A DNA stretch of 64,000 bases from Spiroplasma monobiae MQ-1 (GCF_002865545.1 NZ_CP025543.1:1-64000); one strand, 5' to 3'. Positions 23,820-33,943 are shown, counted from the stretch's first letter. The notes: a model not told the origin generated them from the letters alone. Numbers and translations: made by a program.

Positions 23820-24269
23820 ATGAACTCAGTAAACCTAATAGGAAGAATTACAAAAGACCCAGAACTAAGAAGTTCATCAAATGGTAAATCATTTGTTGCA
23901 TTTACACTTGCTGTAAATGAATTTTCTGGAGGGAATCAATTCACTCAATTTGTACCTTGCTTTGCATGAGAAAAGACTGCAGAAAACTTGGCAAAATTTG
24001 TTAAAAAGGGTGCTCAAATTTCTGTGGAAGGTTCAATAAATGTTAGACAAGAAAACAACAATGGACAATTTTCACAAATCGTTACAATTAGAGCTAATAG
24101 AATTGAATTCCTGGGTGGTACTGGTAACGGAACTCAATCAGGTTCAAATAATTCATTTGAAACAAACCAACCAAAACAATCTACTCAACAAACATCAAGT
24201 AATTTTGATTTTGATCTAATAGACGATGTTAAATCAAACGATGATGATTCGATTTTATGAGAAGACTAA
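23820..24269 (+). CDS. ssb: Single-stranded DNA-binding protein
   Basis: SSB coats single-stranded DNA in replication and repair. The 149-residue protein has an OB fold over residues 1-105 (start [16 protein letters not shown]), a Gln/Ser/Asn-rich linker and an acidic tail [15 protein letters not shown]. The usual DDDIPF tip is changed: it ends ILWED, with Trp from TGA, so the partner-binding tip is atypical. ATG 23820 follows AAAGGAG. It lies between rpsF and rpsR, the widely conserved order. Confidence 0.95.
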
Positions 24270-24288
24270 TATAGGAGGAAAAAATACA

Positions 24289-24510
24289 ATGAAAAAATTT
24301 GTAAGAAGAAAAAAAGTAAATTTCTTTGCTAAAAACAACATTGATTATATAGATTACAAAGATGTGGATTTATTAAAAAAATTCATTTCTGCTAATGGGC
24401 AAATATTACCAAAAAGAATTACAGGTACATCACCAAAACACCAAAGAATGTTAGCTGTTGCTATTAAAAGAGCAAGAGGTATGGGGTTGTTACCATTCGT
24501 GGTTCAATAA
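24289..24510 (+). CDS. rpsR: 30S ribosomal protein S18
   Basis: S18 is the S6 partner in the 30S platform. The 73-residue protein has the family pattern: basic N-terminus [22 protein letters not shown], and [18 protein letters not shown]. Start ATG 24289 follows TAGGAGG; an upstream in-frame ATG at 24226 lies inside ssb and is rejected. It is the last gene of the rpsF-ssb-rpsR operon and is followed by a clear terminator. Confidence 0.97.
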   Translation: MKKFVRRKKVNFFAKNNIDYIDYKDVDLLKKFISANGQILPKRITGTSPKHQRMLAVAIKRARGMGLLPFVVQ

Positions 24511-24518
24511 TAATTATT

Positions 24519-24540
24519 AAACACCTACAAGGTGTTTTTT
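24519..24540 (+). terminator. Intrinsic terminator after rpsR
   Basis: Arms AAACACCT (24519-24526) and AGGTGTTT (24530-24537) with a 3-base loop and T run. Confidence 0.88.
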
Positions 24541-24544
24541 TATT

Positions 24545-24553
24545 TGTTATAAT
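24545..24553 (+). promoter_or_regulatory. Extended -10 promoter of rplI-dnaB
   Basis: TG-T-TATAAT is a full extended -10 element directly after the rpsR terminator. The rplI ATG is 18 bases downstream, giving a very short leader. Confidence 0.6.
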
Positions 24554-24570
24554 TAAGAAGGTGAAAATAA

Positions 24571-25017
24571 ATGAAAGTAATTTTATTAGCTGATGTGAAA
24601 AATTATGGTAAAAAAGATCAAATTGTAAATGTGTCTGATGGATATGGTGCAAATTACTTAATACCAAAAGGATTAGCAATTCTTGCAACAAAAGATGATG
24701 TAAGTCATTTAAATGTAAGAAAAAGAAAAGAAGAAGAATTAAATAAAGAAAAGCAAAACGAAATAAACTTTTTAAAGGAAAGAATTGAAGGGTTACAATT
24801 AAATTTTAAAATTAAAACAAAAGACGGAAGACCATTTGGTTCAATTTCTCTTTCGCAAATAACCGAAAGGCTGAAAAAGGAATTTTCTATCGAATTAGAT
24901 AAAAGAAAATTTGAAAAACATGAAAATATTAATAAGTTAGGTTTATTTTATTTAAAAGTTAAACTTGAATTTAAAGTAATGGCAACTTTAAAAGTGTTTG
25001 TAGAGGGTACAGAATAA
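24571..25017 (+). CDS. rplI: 50S ribosomal protein L9
   Basis: L9 binds 23S rRNA near the L1 stalk. The 148-residue protein has the signature start MKVILLADVKNYGKKDQIVNV and SDGYGANYLIPKGLA, then a long Lys/Glu helix and a C-terminal rRNA-binding domain, the usual two-domain shape. ATG 24571 follows AGAAGGTGA. Its stop TAA overlaps the dnaB ATG by one base, so the two are coupled, as found in many Firmicutes. Confidence 0.96.
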   Translation: MKVILLADVKNYGKKDQIVNVSDGYGANYLIPKGLAILATKDDVSHLNVRKRKEEELNKEKQNEINFLKERIEGLQLNFKIKTKDGRPFGSISLSQITERLKKEFSIELDKRKFEKHENINKLGLFYLKVKLEFKVMATLKVFVEGTE

Positions 25018-26363
25018 TGAATGAAAAAATAGATTTAAATAGTGTTCTAATAGATTCGGAAAAAGCTGTATTAGCAATTGCAATGCACTCACCAAAAGCG
25101 AGTTTTGATATTTTAACTCAACTAAACTCTGAAGATTTTAGTTTGGAAAAACACCAAACTATTTTTGAAGCAATCAATAGCGTTTCGCAAAATAGCCAAA
25201 ACGTTACAATAACAAAACTAGCTGAATTTTTAGAAGATAAAAAAATGTTAGATAAAATCGGTGGAGTTGGATATTTATCTGATGTATCTGGATACTTCTA
25301 TACTGATGAAGGTTTTGAAGATTATGTTGAAATAGTTTTTAAAAATTCTATTGGAAGACAGTTGGATAGAGCTTTAATACACATTAAACAATTAAGAGAT
25401 AGCAAATCGCCAATCGATGAAGTTTTTATGGTGGCTCAACAAAAAATTTTAAACATTAAAACAGATATAAAAAAGGACGACGCAACAGAGGTTAAAGAAA
25501 CTGTTGTAGAAGTTATTAAAAAAATTGAAGCACTAGAAAAAAATGGAGGACTTGTAAATGGTGTTCCTTCTGGTTTCTCTGATTTGGATCAAATAACTAA
25601 TGGATGACAAAAAGGAGATTTCATTATTTTGGCAGCTCGTCCTTCTATGGGTAAAACTGCTTTCGCACTTAACTTAGCTGTTAATGCAGCGGAAAGACAA
25701 AAGGGTGTAGCATTCTTTTCTCTAGAGATGCCCAAAGAACAATTGGTGCAAAGGGTATTAAGTTCTGTTTCTGGAATAGATTCTGGAGCATTAAGAAATG
25801 CTCAAGGATTAACAACAGAAAAATGAACTAGAATTACGGCCGGTGGAGAACAAATTAAAAACATGAATATTGTTATTGATGATACTCCTGGTATTACGGT
25901 ATTACAACTACAATCAAAACTAAGAAAAATGAAAAGAGATTTTGGAGTAGAAATATGTTTTATTGATTACCTTCAATTAATTTCATCTATGTCAAATAAG
26001 TTTGATAGTAGACAAAACGAAGTTGCAGCAATATCAAGACATTTAAAAAAAATTGCTCGTGAATTGAATATGCCTATAGTTTGTCTTTCTCAATTATCAC
26101 GTAGTGTTGAAAAAAGAGAAGAAAAAACCCCTTTAATGTCAGATTTAAGGGATTCGGGAGCCATTGAACAAGATGCAGATATAATTATGTTTTTATATAG
26201 GGATGCATATTATAAAGCCAAAGAATATAATGTTGGAGCAGATGATCCAACAGATGAGACAGATATTATAATTTCAAAACACCGTAACGGAGCAACGGGT
26301 GTTGTTAAAGTTAATTTCTTAAGAAGTTATGGTAAATTTATAGATCAGTCAAAAAATTCATAA
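25017..26363 (+). CDS. dnaB: Replicative DNA helicase DnaB (DnaC of Bacillus)
   Basis: This hexameric helicase unwinds the fork. The 448-residue protein has the N-terminal DnaB domain and a RecA-like C-terminal domain with Walker A ARPSMGKT at 207-214 and the DnaB motifs [12 protein letters not shown] and [17 protein letters not shown] codons at 25605 and 25824 are Trp. The start lies in a TAATG with rplI. Length and motifs are standard. It is named dnaC in Bacillus; no separate loader gene is adjacent. Confidence 0.96.
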
Positions 26364-26434
26364 TGGGTTTTTTAATTTTTTAATGTAGAATAAACAATAG
26401 AGATTTGTTTTAAAAAAAAGAGGTTAGTTAAATT

Positions 26435-27799
26435 ATGAAAAAATTACTTTCAGTGTTGGGGACATTTGCAATAGTTACACCAGGTATTTCTGCTGTAGCG
26501 TCTTGTGGTATAAGCACTAATTCAATCAAAACTTTAGTTGATAATGATAAAGAATTTAAAATTGGAGATGAGACTGTTGGATACTCAAAAGTATTTGGAA
26601 GTAACTCAACACTTTCTGTTTTGGGATATCAAGTGTTAGATGCACTTACTTTTACTGAGGATAAATACCCCGGAAAAGATAATCCAAAAAAACAAAAGCA
26701 AAAGGATGTTCTTGGTGATACTGGTTTAGCAATGGCACTTACAAACGCAAACAAAGAAGAACAAAAACAAGATATAAAATTCTCTGGAGATGCTATTGAA
26801 GATTTTGTAAAAGATTATAATGAACCTGTTGACTCAAACTTTACAGAAGTTAATTTTAATTTAGGTATCACAAATAAAGAAATTAAAGAAGGAGAAAAGT
26901 GATCAGCTAGCAAAGCTACAACTTTTAATTCTAATGATGCAAAAACTATTCAAGCAGAAGTGAAGTATCAATATAAGGAAAATGGTAATTTAGATAAAAC
27001 AACAATTGATCATGACACTTCTTCTAGTGAAACTAGTTTAGAAGATTACCTTTCAAAAACATGATCAACCGAAAAAGCAAATGTTGATTGAACTAAAGGG
27101 CTTTCTGAATATAAAGATAAACCATATTATGCAATGAGCAGTGATGATGCTGAAAAAATGTATTCAGCAATTTTGAAAGAAGATGAAAAAAATCAAGAAG
27201 AATTGCTTGGAAATCCAAAAGTTAACTTAGCAACTTTCAAAAATGATCATACAAAATTAACCAGCTCTAAAACTAGATATGAAAATGGTATATTGATGCC
27301 CGGGCAATACAATCTTCCTGGAAATGCAGACAAACAAATAAAGGACTTTAATGAAGAAATAAAGTCACAAGACATTTCGGGATCAAGTGTATTTTATAGA
27401 AACAAAGATAAAAATGCTCTTCAATCACAAGTTGTGGGTGGCTATGATAATGAAAATAGAACATTCATGTACAGCAAAAGCACATCTCCTCTAAAAATTG
27501 ACTTCACATTCACAATGCCTGAAGATAAAAAAAGAGAAAGAGAAGAAGTTAATTATAAAATTGAAATAACTTTAAATAATTTAATTGTTGGATATCAATT
27601 GGTAGGAGTTAACTTAGAAACTGAAATTAAGGATAAAAAAATAGAGTCTGCAAAAAACGTTTATTGATATGAGCCTGCCTTTTATCAATTTACAAATAAA
27701 GAAATGTTTAGAATTAGTTCTAATAATGTAGATGGAACTACAGATGTTTTTAAAGACTTAAAAGGGGCAACTATTAATATATCTAAAAAAACAAAGTAA
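26435..27799 (+). CDS. Putative lipoprotein, lineage-specific
   Basis: This 454-residue protein begins with a lipoprotein signal peptide: KK, a hydrophobic stretch and a lipobox ending in Ser23-Cys24, so mature protein should be anchored on the outer face of the membrane by Cys24. The rest is hydrophilic, with many Lys, Asp, Asn and Glu and several Trp from TGA. No known domain was recognised. ATG 26435 follows AAGAGG. It is isolated between dnaB and another lineage-specific gene, with no clear terminator after it. It is probably a surface antigen or a binding lipoprotein. Confidence 0.8.
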
Positions 27800-27846
27800 T
27801 AATTTGTGAGATAATTGAATAGAAAAAAAGAAACGGGGCACTTCTT

Positions 27847-29031
27847 ATGAACTACTACATCAGATTTGATAGTAATTTTTATAATGTTGTTGATGGTAAT
27901 ACAAATCAAGTGATTGCGTCATTTGTTAGTGATTTTGAAGCTAACAAATTTATACAATCACTTTTTGGCTTTGCCTTAAACCCATTTGCAAGAAATCAAC
28001 CTCAAGTAATTAATCATTATCCTATTAATAATCAGATACCTATGTATACAAACCAAATACCAATGCAAATAAATCCAAACAATCAATACCAATTAGTGCC
28101 ACCCCTGAATCAAGGCACTATTCAACAAGGTATCTTGCAACAACCTCAAATGATGCAACAACCTCAAATGATGCAACAACCTCAAATGATGCAACAACCT
28201 CAAACGATGCAACAACCTCAAATGATGCAACAACCTCAAATGATGCAACAACCTCAAATGATGCAACAACCTCAAACGATGCAACAACCTCAAATGATGC
28301 AACAACCTCAAATGATGCAATCACAAACAATGATGCAAGAACCAAATATTGTACAACCTCAAACGATGCAACAAGTTGCTCCAGAACCAAATTTGAAAGC
28401 TGTAGAGCCCAATCAAAGTGTTGTTCAAGAACAAATTTTTGAACAATTAAACCAAAATACAGTTGTTAAAACAAACGAAAATAACATCTTTGAAGAAAAA
28501 GAAGAAGAGTTTAAGTTTGAATTTAATGACAATACTTTATCGATAGATTCAAGTTTATTTGAAGAAGATAAAATGGGAGCAATAATACAGGAACCAAATA
28601 GTTTTGTTAACAATACTGACGATGATAGTCTTGGAGAAGTTTCTGCATATAAAGACATAAAACATGTAGAACAAAAACAAGTAGAAATAATTGATGATAA
28701 TACATTTGGATTTGAGGATATACCGGACTTAGACGAAGACTTTGCTTTTAAGGAACCAGTTTCTAAAAGCACAGAAGAAGAAAAAGCCATTACAGAAATT
28801 TATGAGGAAAACTTAATACCAGAAAGTAGAGTTACATCAAAAAAGGATGACGGTTTAATTGATCTTGGACCAATGAATGAAGAAGATGATATATTCTCAA
28901 CACCAAGAAAAGATGCTGAACAAGATGATTTTGAAGTATTCTCCTTATCTAAAAAGGAAAAAGCAGAACTTAAAAAAGCCAAAAAAAGAGAAGAACTTTC
29001 AAGAAAGAGATATCAAAAACTTTTAAGATAA
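27847..29031 (+). CDS. Hypothetical protein with Gln-Gln-Pro-Gln-Met-Met repeats
   Basis: The 394-residue protein has three parts. Residues 1-60 look like a small folded domain (start MNYYIRFDSNFYNVVDG). Residues 98-157 are ten exact or near-exact QQPQ(M/T)M hexapeptides within a Gln/Asn/Pro-rich segment (about 50-185). Residues 195-394 are acidic and end in a basic helix, KKEKAELKKAKKREEL. No signal peptide or membrane segment is seen, so it is probably cytoplasmic and partly disordered. ATG 27847 is the first in frame; the Shine-Dalgarno is weak (GGGG). The stop overlaps the ung ATG (TAATG). Function is unknown; a scaffold role is only a guess. Confidence 0.85.
   Translation: MNYYIRFDSNFYNVVDGNTNQVIASFVSDFEANKFIQSLFGFALNPFARNQPQVINHYPINNQIPMYTNQIPMQINPNNQYQLVPPLNQGTIQQGILQQPQMMQQPQMMQQPQMMQQPQTMQQPQMMQQPQMMQQPQMMQQPQTMQQPQMMQQPQMMQSQTMMQEPNIVQPQTMQQVAPEPNLKAVEPNQSVVQEQIFEQLNQNTVVKTNENNIFEEKEEEFKFEFNDNTLSIDSSLFEEDKMGAIIQEPNSFVNNTDDDSLGEVSAYKDIKHVEQKQVEIIDDNTFGFEDIPDLDEDFAFKEPVSKSTEEEKAITEIYEENLIPESRVTSKKDDGLIDLGPMNEEDDIFSTPRKDAEQDDFEVFSLSKKEKAELKKAKKREELSRKRYQKLLR
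28138..28317 (+). repeat. Nested 18-bp/72-bp tandem repeat
   Basis: There are ten 18-bp units, CAACAACCTCAAATGATG. Units 4 (28192) and 8 (28264) carry ACG in place of the first ATG codon and are otherwise identical. The pattern M-M-M-T, M-M-M-T, M-M means a 72-bp block (4 units) was itself copied. Nucleotide identity is essentially perfect, so the expansion is recent. Both other-strand frames stay open only because of the periodicity. Confidence 0.95.
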
Positions 29032-29699
29032 TGAAATTAATAAACGAATTAGATCAAGAATGAATAGATTTATTTTTGAAAAAAGATATTTATAAAGATA
29101 TTGAAAGTATTCTTAATAAAATTGAAGACTTTGAAAATGTATATCCTCCACAAGAGGATATTTTTAGAGTTTTTAAGATAATAAAACCAAAAGATATTAA
29201 GGTTGTAATTATTGGACAAGATCCTTATCACGGACCCCAACAAGCAAACGGAATAGCCTTCAGTGTTTCAAATAATGTAAAAACACCTCCTAGTTTAAAA
29301 AATATATTTAAAGAATTAAAAAGTGATTTGGATATAGATCACTTCAACAATAATGATTTATTGGGTTGAGTAAAGCAAGGTGTCTTTTTAATAAATTCGT
29401 GTTTGACTGTAAAAAAAGGAGAACCAAACTCTCACAAGAATCTCGGTTGAGATAAAGTAATTTTAAAAATTTTAGATGAAATAAATAATTTTAATAAAGA
29501 CATTATTTATTGTTTGTGGGGAAATTATGCAAAAAAAATATATAATAGTCTTGTATATAAAAATGAAAAGAAAATTATTTTTTCAGCTCACCCATCACCA
29601 TTTAGCTTTAAAAATGGTTTTGAAAAAAGTAATCCTTTTTCAAAAATAAACTTAATGTTGAAAAGTACTAATCAAAAAGAAATTAATTGAGAGTATTAA
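29031..29699 (+). CDS. ung: Uracil-DNA glycosylase
   Basis: Ung removes uracil from DNA. The 222-residue protein has the catalytic water-activating motif GQDPYHG with Asp64 and His67, and the C-terminal HPSPFSF with the second catalytic His. TGA codons (29061, 29367 and later) are Trp. The true start is the ATG at 29031, overlapping the previous stop, rather than the ATG at 29076; this restores the N-terminal WIDLFLK helix. The length is normal. Confidence 0.95.
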
Positions 29700-29709
29700 G
29701 GAGCGTACC

Positions 29710-30618
29710 ATGAATAATATTAGTAAATGATTGCTTGAAGGAAATAATATGGCGTATGCTATGTCTGGTTTTATTGGCTTCTTTATATTCTTGTATTTCT
29801 TATACAACGCCATGTCTTTTTGAATTTTAAAAGAAAAATACCATGGCATAAGATTCACAACTAAAAACATTGCTTATATTACAATGTTTACAGCAATAAA
29901 TGTAAGTATAACTGTTGTAATTTCATTAACTTTACCAATTACTGTTTTTCCTCCAATCAGAATTGCATTTGAAGGGGTAATGGTTAAAATAACGGGCTTT
30001 ATTTTCGGTCCAATCATCGGGGTTTTGGTGGCTCTAATCACTGAAATATTAGTAATGATTTTTGTTCCCTCATTCGTTCACCCAGCTTTTATAGTTGTAA
30101 TTATTTGTTATGGATTTATTGCTGGTATAGGATCGAGTTTTTTAAGATTAGGCAAAGGTTACAATTGAGTGCCGGTTCTTTTAATTAATTTGTTTTTAAT
30201 TGCATTTGCGGCATTTATGGTTTTTGTTATTGATGGATATCCAGCAGAAGAAACAATCAAGGTTTTGGGTTTTGAAGTTGACAAAGAAACTTATAAATGA
30301 ATATTCCTTGGTTCTATAATAGCTTGTATAGCTATTTTCTGAGTAATTTATTTTACACTATTAATAAAAGGTCAGCGAAAAACGCTGCATGTTTTATTAC
30401 CGATCATCTTGTTTGCTACGGCATCTGAATATTTGGTAACAGCCGTAATTTCTGCTTGGGGTGATGCTGGATTTTTAGGTATACCAACAGAAAACGGGGG
30501 ATATACTGCTATGTTTATTGGAAGACTTGTTCAAGCTCCTATGAAAATTATATTTAACTCAGCCGTTTTATATTTAACTTATAAAGCTGTTTCTCCGTTA
30601 ATTAAAAGAGACAGATAA
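29710..30618 (+). CDS. ECF transporter S component-like membrane protein
   Basis: This 302-residue protein has about seven hydrophobic segments. The central part (about residues 50-165) has the S-component pattern IRIAFEGVMVKITGFIFGP followed by a Glu in the next helix, close to the folate/FolT-like S family. S components bind a vitamin and work with a shared EcfA-EcfA'-EcfT module, which is not in this window. It is longer than typical S components (about 180-200), with an extra N-terminal helix and a loop at 178-200. Start ATG 29710 follows AAGGAG. TGA codons are Trp. The substrate is not predictable here. Confidence 0.75.
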
Positions 30619-30635
30619 TAGAAGGAATTAAATTA

Positions 30636-31967
30636 ATGAAATTATATGATTCTTTAACAACAAAACTAAAAGAAATAGATGTTCCTAAGGTTTGTATTTA
30701 TAATTGTGGACCAACTGTTTATGACTATATACACATAGGAAATGCAAGACCTTTAATTTTAACTGACATTATTATTAAATATTTAGAGCACAGAGATATT
30801 AAATATAAATATTTATTAAATATAACAGATATCGATGACAAAATAATAAATAAAGCTTTAGAAAAAAATATGACAGAAGAAGATTACACAAAAAAATTTA
30901 CCAATGCTTTTTTGGAGGATATAGATTCTTTGAACATAAAAAGACCAACAGCTATTCTACCTATATCTACAAAAATAAATGAAATTTTAATTTTCATAGA
31001 CGACCTAATTAAAAAAGACTTTGCCTATGAAGTTGATGGTAATGTTTATTTTGACATTAGTCAATGAGAGACAAAATACGGAATGCTATCCAAACAAAAT
31101 TTGGAGCAATTAAATATGGGTGAAAGAATAGAGGTTGATCAAAATAAAAGAAGTCCTCAAGATTTTATTTTATGAAAAAAAACTGATACCGGCAAAAAAT
31201 GACTATCTAAATGAAGTTTAGGAAGACCTGGATGACACACCGAGTGTGCATTGCTAATTGATGATTATTTTAATAACTCAATTGATATTCACATCGGAGG
31301 AATAGATTTAAAATTTCCACATCACGAAAACGAAAGAATTCAATACATGGCTAAAAATTCAAAGGAAATAGCTAAGGTTTGAGTGCATAATGGCCATTTA
31401 TCAATTGATAATGTTAAAATGTCAAAATCTTTAAAGAATACAATATCTGTTAGAGATTATATAAAAGATAACGGAAGCAATTCTTTAAGATATATTTTTA
31501 CAAACTCAAACTATAAACAACCTTTAAATATTACACAAGAATTAATAAATCAATCTAAGGATTGAGTTTCAAAAATTGAAACTATGTTAAAAACTGTCAA
31601 CTGATCAAGTGCTATAGGTGAAGTTATTTTAACAAACCAAACTCCAATTGATGAAGATTTTAACTCATACAAATATCTAACAAAATTTAGAGCAATAATT
31701 AGAAATGATTTAAACACTCCAATGGCAATATCTTTAATTGATGAAATGTGTAGAAATATCAATAAGCAAATAAAAGCAAAAATGGTAGATTTAACTTTTT
31801 CAAAACTAAAAGTTATACTAGATATACTGGGCTTTAAATTTGAAGAAAAAAAATTAACACCAGAAGATATTGAAAAAATTAAAAAATGAAAATCATGTAT
31901 TGATACAAAAGATTTTGAAGAAGCAGATAAATTGAGGGAACAACTTAAACAGGAGAATATCATCTAA
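30636..31967 (+). CDS. cysS: Cysteinyl-tRNA synthetase
   Basis: CysRS charges tRNA-Cys. The 443-residue class I enzyme has the zinc Cys24 in [12 protein letters not shown] at 33-36 (HIGH motif) and KMSKS at 261-265. Many TGA codons are Trp. ATG 30636 follows GAAGGA. It is slightly shorter than E. coli CysRS (461). Its stop overlaps the rlmB ATG (TAATG), and the order cysS-rlmB-sigma is that of Bacillus, although mrnC (ribonuclease) and yacP are missing between them. Confidence 0.96.
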
Positions 31968-32686
31968 TGAAAAATTATATTTATGGAAAAAATGCAGTTG
32001 AAAACATAATAAGAAATTTTAAAAGCGAAATAAAGCAAGTTTTCATTTTAAAGGGACACTCATTTGATCCAGAAATTTATAATTTAATAAAAGAACAAAA
32101 AATAGAATGACATTCCTTGGAAAAACAAGAATTTAATGTTTTAATAAAAGAAGGTGTAAACCACCAAGGGCTAATAGCGCAAGTTAAGGATTTTAAATAT
32201 CTAGAACTTAAAGAATTTTATAATGATTCAAAATTAAAACAAATAGTTTTAATTTTAGACAAAATACAAGACCCACAAAACTTTGGGTCAATTATAAGAA
32301 CAGCAAGTTTATTTGGGGTTGATGGAATAATAATACAAGAAACAAATCAAGTTCAAGTTACTCCGGCTGTTATGAAGGCTTCTGCTGGAACCATTTATAA
32401 CGTACCAATTATAAAAGTTAGTAATCTAAAATCTGCAATAAGCAATTTGAAAGATAGGGGATTTTGGATATACAGTTCGTATCTAAATGAACAAAGTGTA
32501 TCGATTAAGGAAATTGATTTTGACAATAAGTCGGCAATAATAATAGGGAATGAGGGAAACGGTATCACAAACAAAATCGTAGAAATGTCAGATTTTGTTT
32601 TTAAGATTGATACCACTAACGTAATAGATTCGTTAAATGTTTCGGTAGCAACAGGAATTATACTTTTTGAATTATCTAATAATTAA
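31967..32686 (+). CDS. rlmB: 23S rRNA 2'-O-methyltransferase (RlmB/TrmH family)
   Basis: SPOUT-class enzyme, usually methylating G2251 in 23S rRNA. The 239-residue protein has an N-terminal substrate-binding domain (YIYGKNAVENII) and SPOUT motifs: motif 1 DPQNFGSIIRTA, motif 2 around IIIGNEGNGI, and motif 3 SLNVSVATGIILFE. One TGA is Trp. It starts within the cysS stop. Bacillus has the homologue yacO at the same locus. The exact rRNA or tRNA target is inferred. Confidence 0.9.
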
Positions 32687-32707
32687 AATATAGATAGGAA
32701 TAAAAGA

Positions 32708-33331
32708 ATGAACAATTTTAAACACATTATCAATGAGGTGATAGCATCTGAATTTTCAGAACAACTAACAAAAGAGACACTAATGCATTTTCAAAGATCA
32801 GTAATTAAGATAATAAATACAGAACACCAAAAAATTAGTTTCTTACAATTAGAGAAAGATGACCTTACTTCACAAGTTTTTCTTGCAATTAAAGAAGTGA
32901 AAGAGAAATATGACATAAATAAGAATGTTCCATTAATAGCATATGCAAATTTTATAATAAAAAGAAGAATACTTGATTATGCAAAATTTCTAAAAAGAGA
33001 TAAAAGAAAAATAACTATTCAAATGATAAATTCATATAGAAGCGGTTTAACAGATGAGGGTCAAACATTTTTAGAAAGAGACATAGATCGTTTTTCTTTT
33101 GTAAAAAGCAAGGAAGATGACAGGAGTAATGAAATAAAGGAATTATTCTTTCTTTTTATTGAAAAAACAAAAGATAAAGTAGAGAAGAAAGCGGCTATGA
33201 TGCTTTACAAAGGATATAGTCAAAAAGAAATTATAGAAAAAAATAATATAACAAGAAAAGATTTCTTGAAATTAAAAGAAAAACTAAAAAAGTTTTTTAA
33301 CTATTTTATTAAAGATATAAGTAAGTTATAA
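32708..33331 (+). CDS. SigH-like sigma-70 family factor
   Basis: The 207-residue protein looks like a divergent sigma-70 factor of the SigH type. Region 2 is suggested by DLTSQVFLAIKEVKEKYD and VPLIAYANFIIKRRILDYAK (about 50-100), followed by a basic segment RDKRKITIQMINSY. Region 4 with a helix-turn-helix is at about 158-195 (LYKGYSQKEIIEKNN). It lies between rlmB and rpmG-secE-nusG, exactly where Bacillus has sigH. Start ATG 32708 follows TAGGAA. Whether it is an active sigma factor is inferred; it lacks a sporulation context in this organism. Confidence 0.72.
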   Translation: MNNFKHIINEVIASEFSEQLTKETLMHFQRSVIKIINTEHQKISFLQLEKDDLTSQVFLAIKEVKEKYDINKNVPLIAYANFIIKRRILDYAKFLKRDKRKITIQMINSYRSGLTDEGQTFLERDIDRFSFVKSKEDDRSNEIKELFFLFIEKTKDKVEKKAAMMLYKGYSQKEIIEKNNITRKDFLKLKEKLKKFFNYFIKDISKL

Positions 33332-33358
33332 TAACTAGGAAAAGAAGAGAGTGTTATC

Positions 33359-33517
33359 ATGCCACAATCAAAGAAAAAAGTTATATTGGTTTGTAGTGAG
33401 TGTCTTTCAAGAAACTACACTATTCAAAAGAGCACAATTTCTCAAAGAGAAAGATTACAAATCAAAAAACATTGTATAACATGCAACGCTCATGTTCTAC
33501 ATAAGGAGACAAGATAA
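33359..33517 (+). CDS. rpmG: 50S ribosomal protein L33
   Basis: L33 is a small zinc-ribbon ribosomal protein. The 52-residue product has Cys pairs CSEC and CITC and the family segment RNYTIQKS. The ATG at 33359 has AAGAAGAGAG upstream. It is 27 bp after the sigma-like gene and 3 bp before secE, the Bacillus rpmGB-secE-nusG order. The zinc-binding form is the C+ type of L33. Confidence 0.95.
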   Translation: MPQSKKKVILVCSECLSRNYTIQKSTISQRERLQIKKHCITCNAHVLHKETR

Positions 33518-33520
33518 AAA

Positions 33521-33931
33521 ATGTCTGACAAAAAAGATTTAAGAGAGCAAAAAGCTCAAGATAAATTAAATAAAATTAAAGAAAAACAAGCTCAAAAAGA
33601 AGCTAAGAAAGAAACTAAAAAAAATAAAAAAGAAGAATTCACTAAGCTTTACAATGAGTTTGAAGGGCATGACGGAACACAAGAAGGTAAAATCAAAGCC
33701 GCTAAAAACAAAAGAGTCAAAAAAGAAAAAGAAAAAATAGATTATAAATTAGCTTTAAAAGAAGCACCTGTTAAATTTCTTAAAGAAGTAAACAAAATAC
33801 AATGATCATCAAGAAAAAATTTAGGAACTAAATTTTTATGGGTTATAATATTTATTGCAATATTTGGAGTGTTTTTCTTCTGTGTTGATTTAGCATTCCA
33901 AAACTTATTTGAACTTATCAGAATTATCTAA
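33521..33931 (+). CDS. secE: Preprotein translocase subunit SecE
   Basis: SecE is part of the SecYEG channel. Only the last 45 or so of 136 residues are the SecE core: a basic amphipathic helix ending in WSSRKNLGTKFLW and one transmembrane segment (about 104-128). Residues 1-90 are a charged, Lys/Glu/Gln-rich extension, unlike the 59-residue Bacillus SecE. One TGA (Trp) is at 33803. ATG 33521 follows AAGGAGA. Its place between rpmG and nusG settles the identity. Confidence 0.9.
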
Positions 33932-33943
33932 AAGGAGATTATC

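Noticed and set aside
28138-28317. CRISPR array, because of evenly spaced repeats.
   Set aside because: The 18-bp units are directly joined with no unique spacers and are in frame within a protein-coding gene; there are no cas genes.
28093-28390. Two open frames on the minus strand across the repeat of the Gln-rich protein, encoding periodic Leu-rich or Val-rich products.
   Set aside because: They stay open only because the repeat unit is a multiple of three with no stop in those frames; there is no ribosome-binding site and the + strand gene is coherent at both ends.
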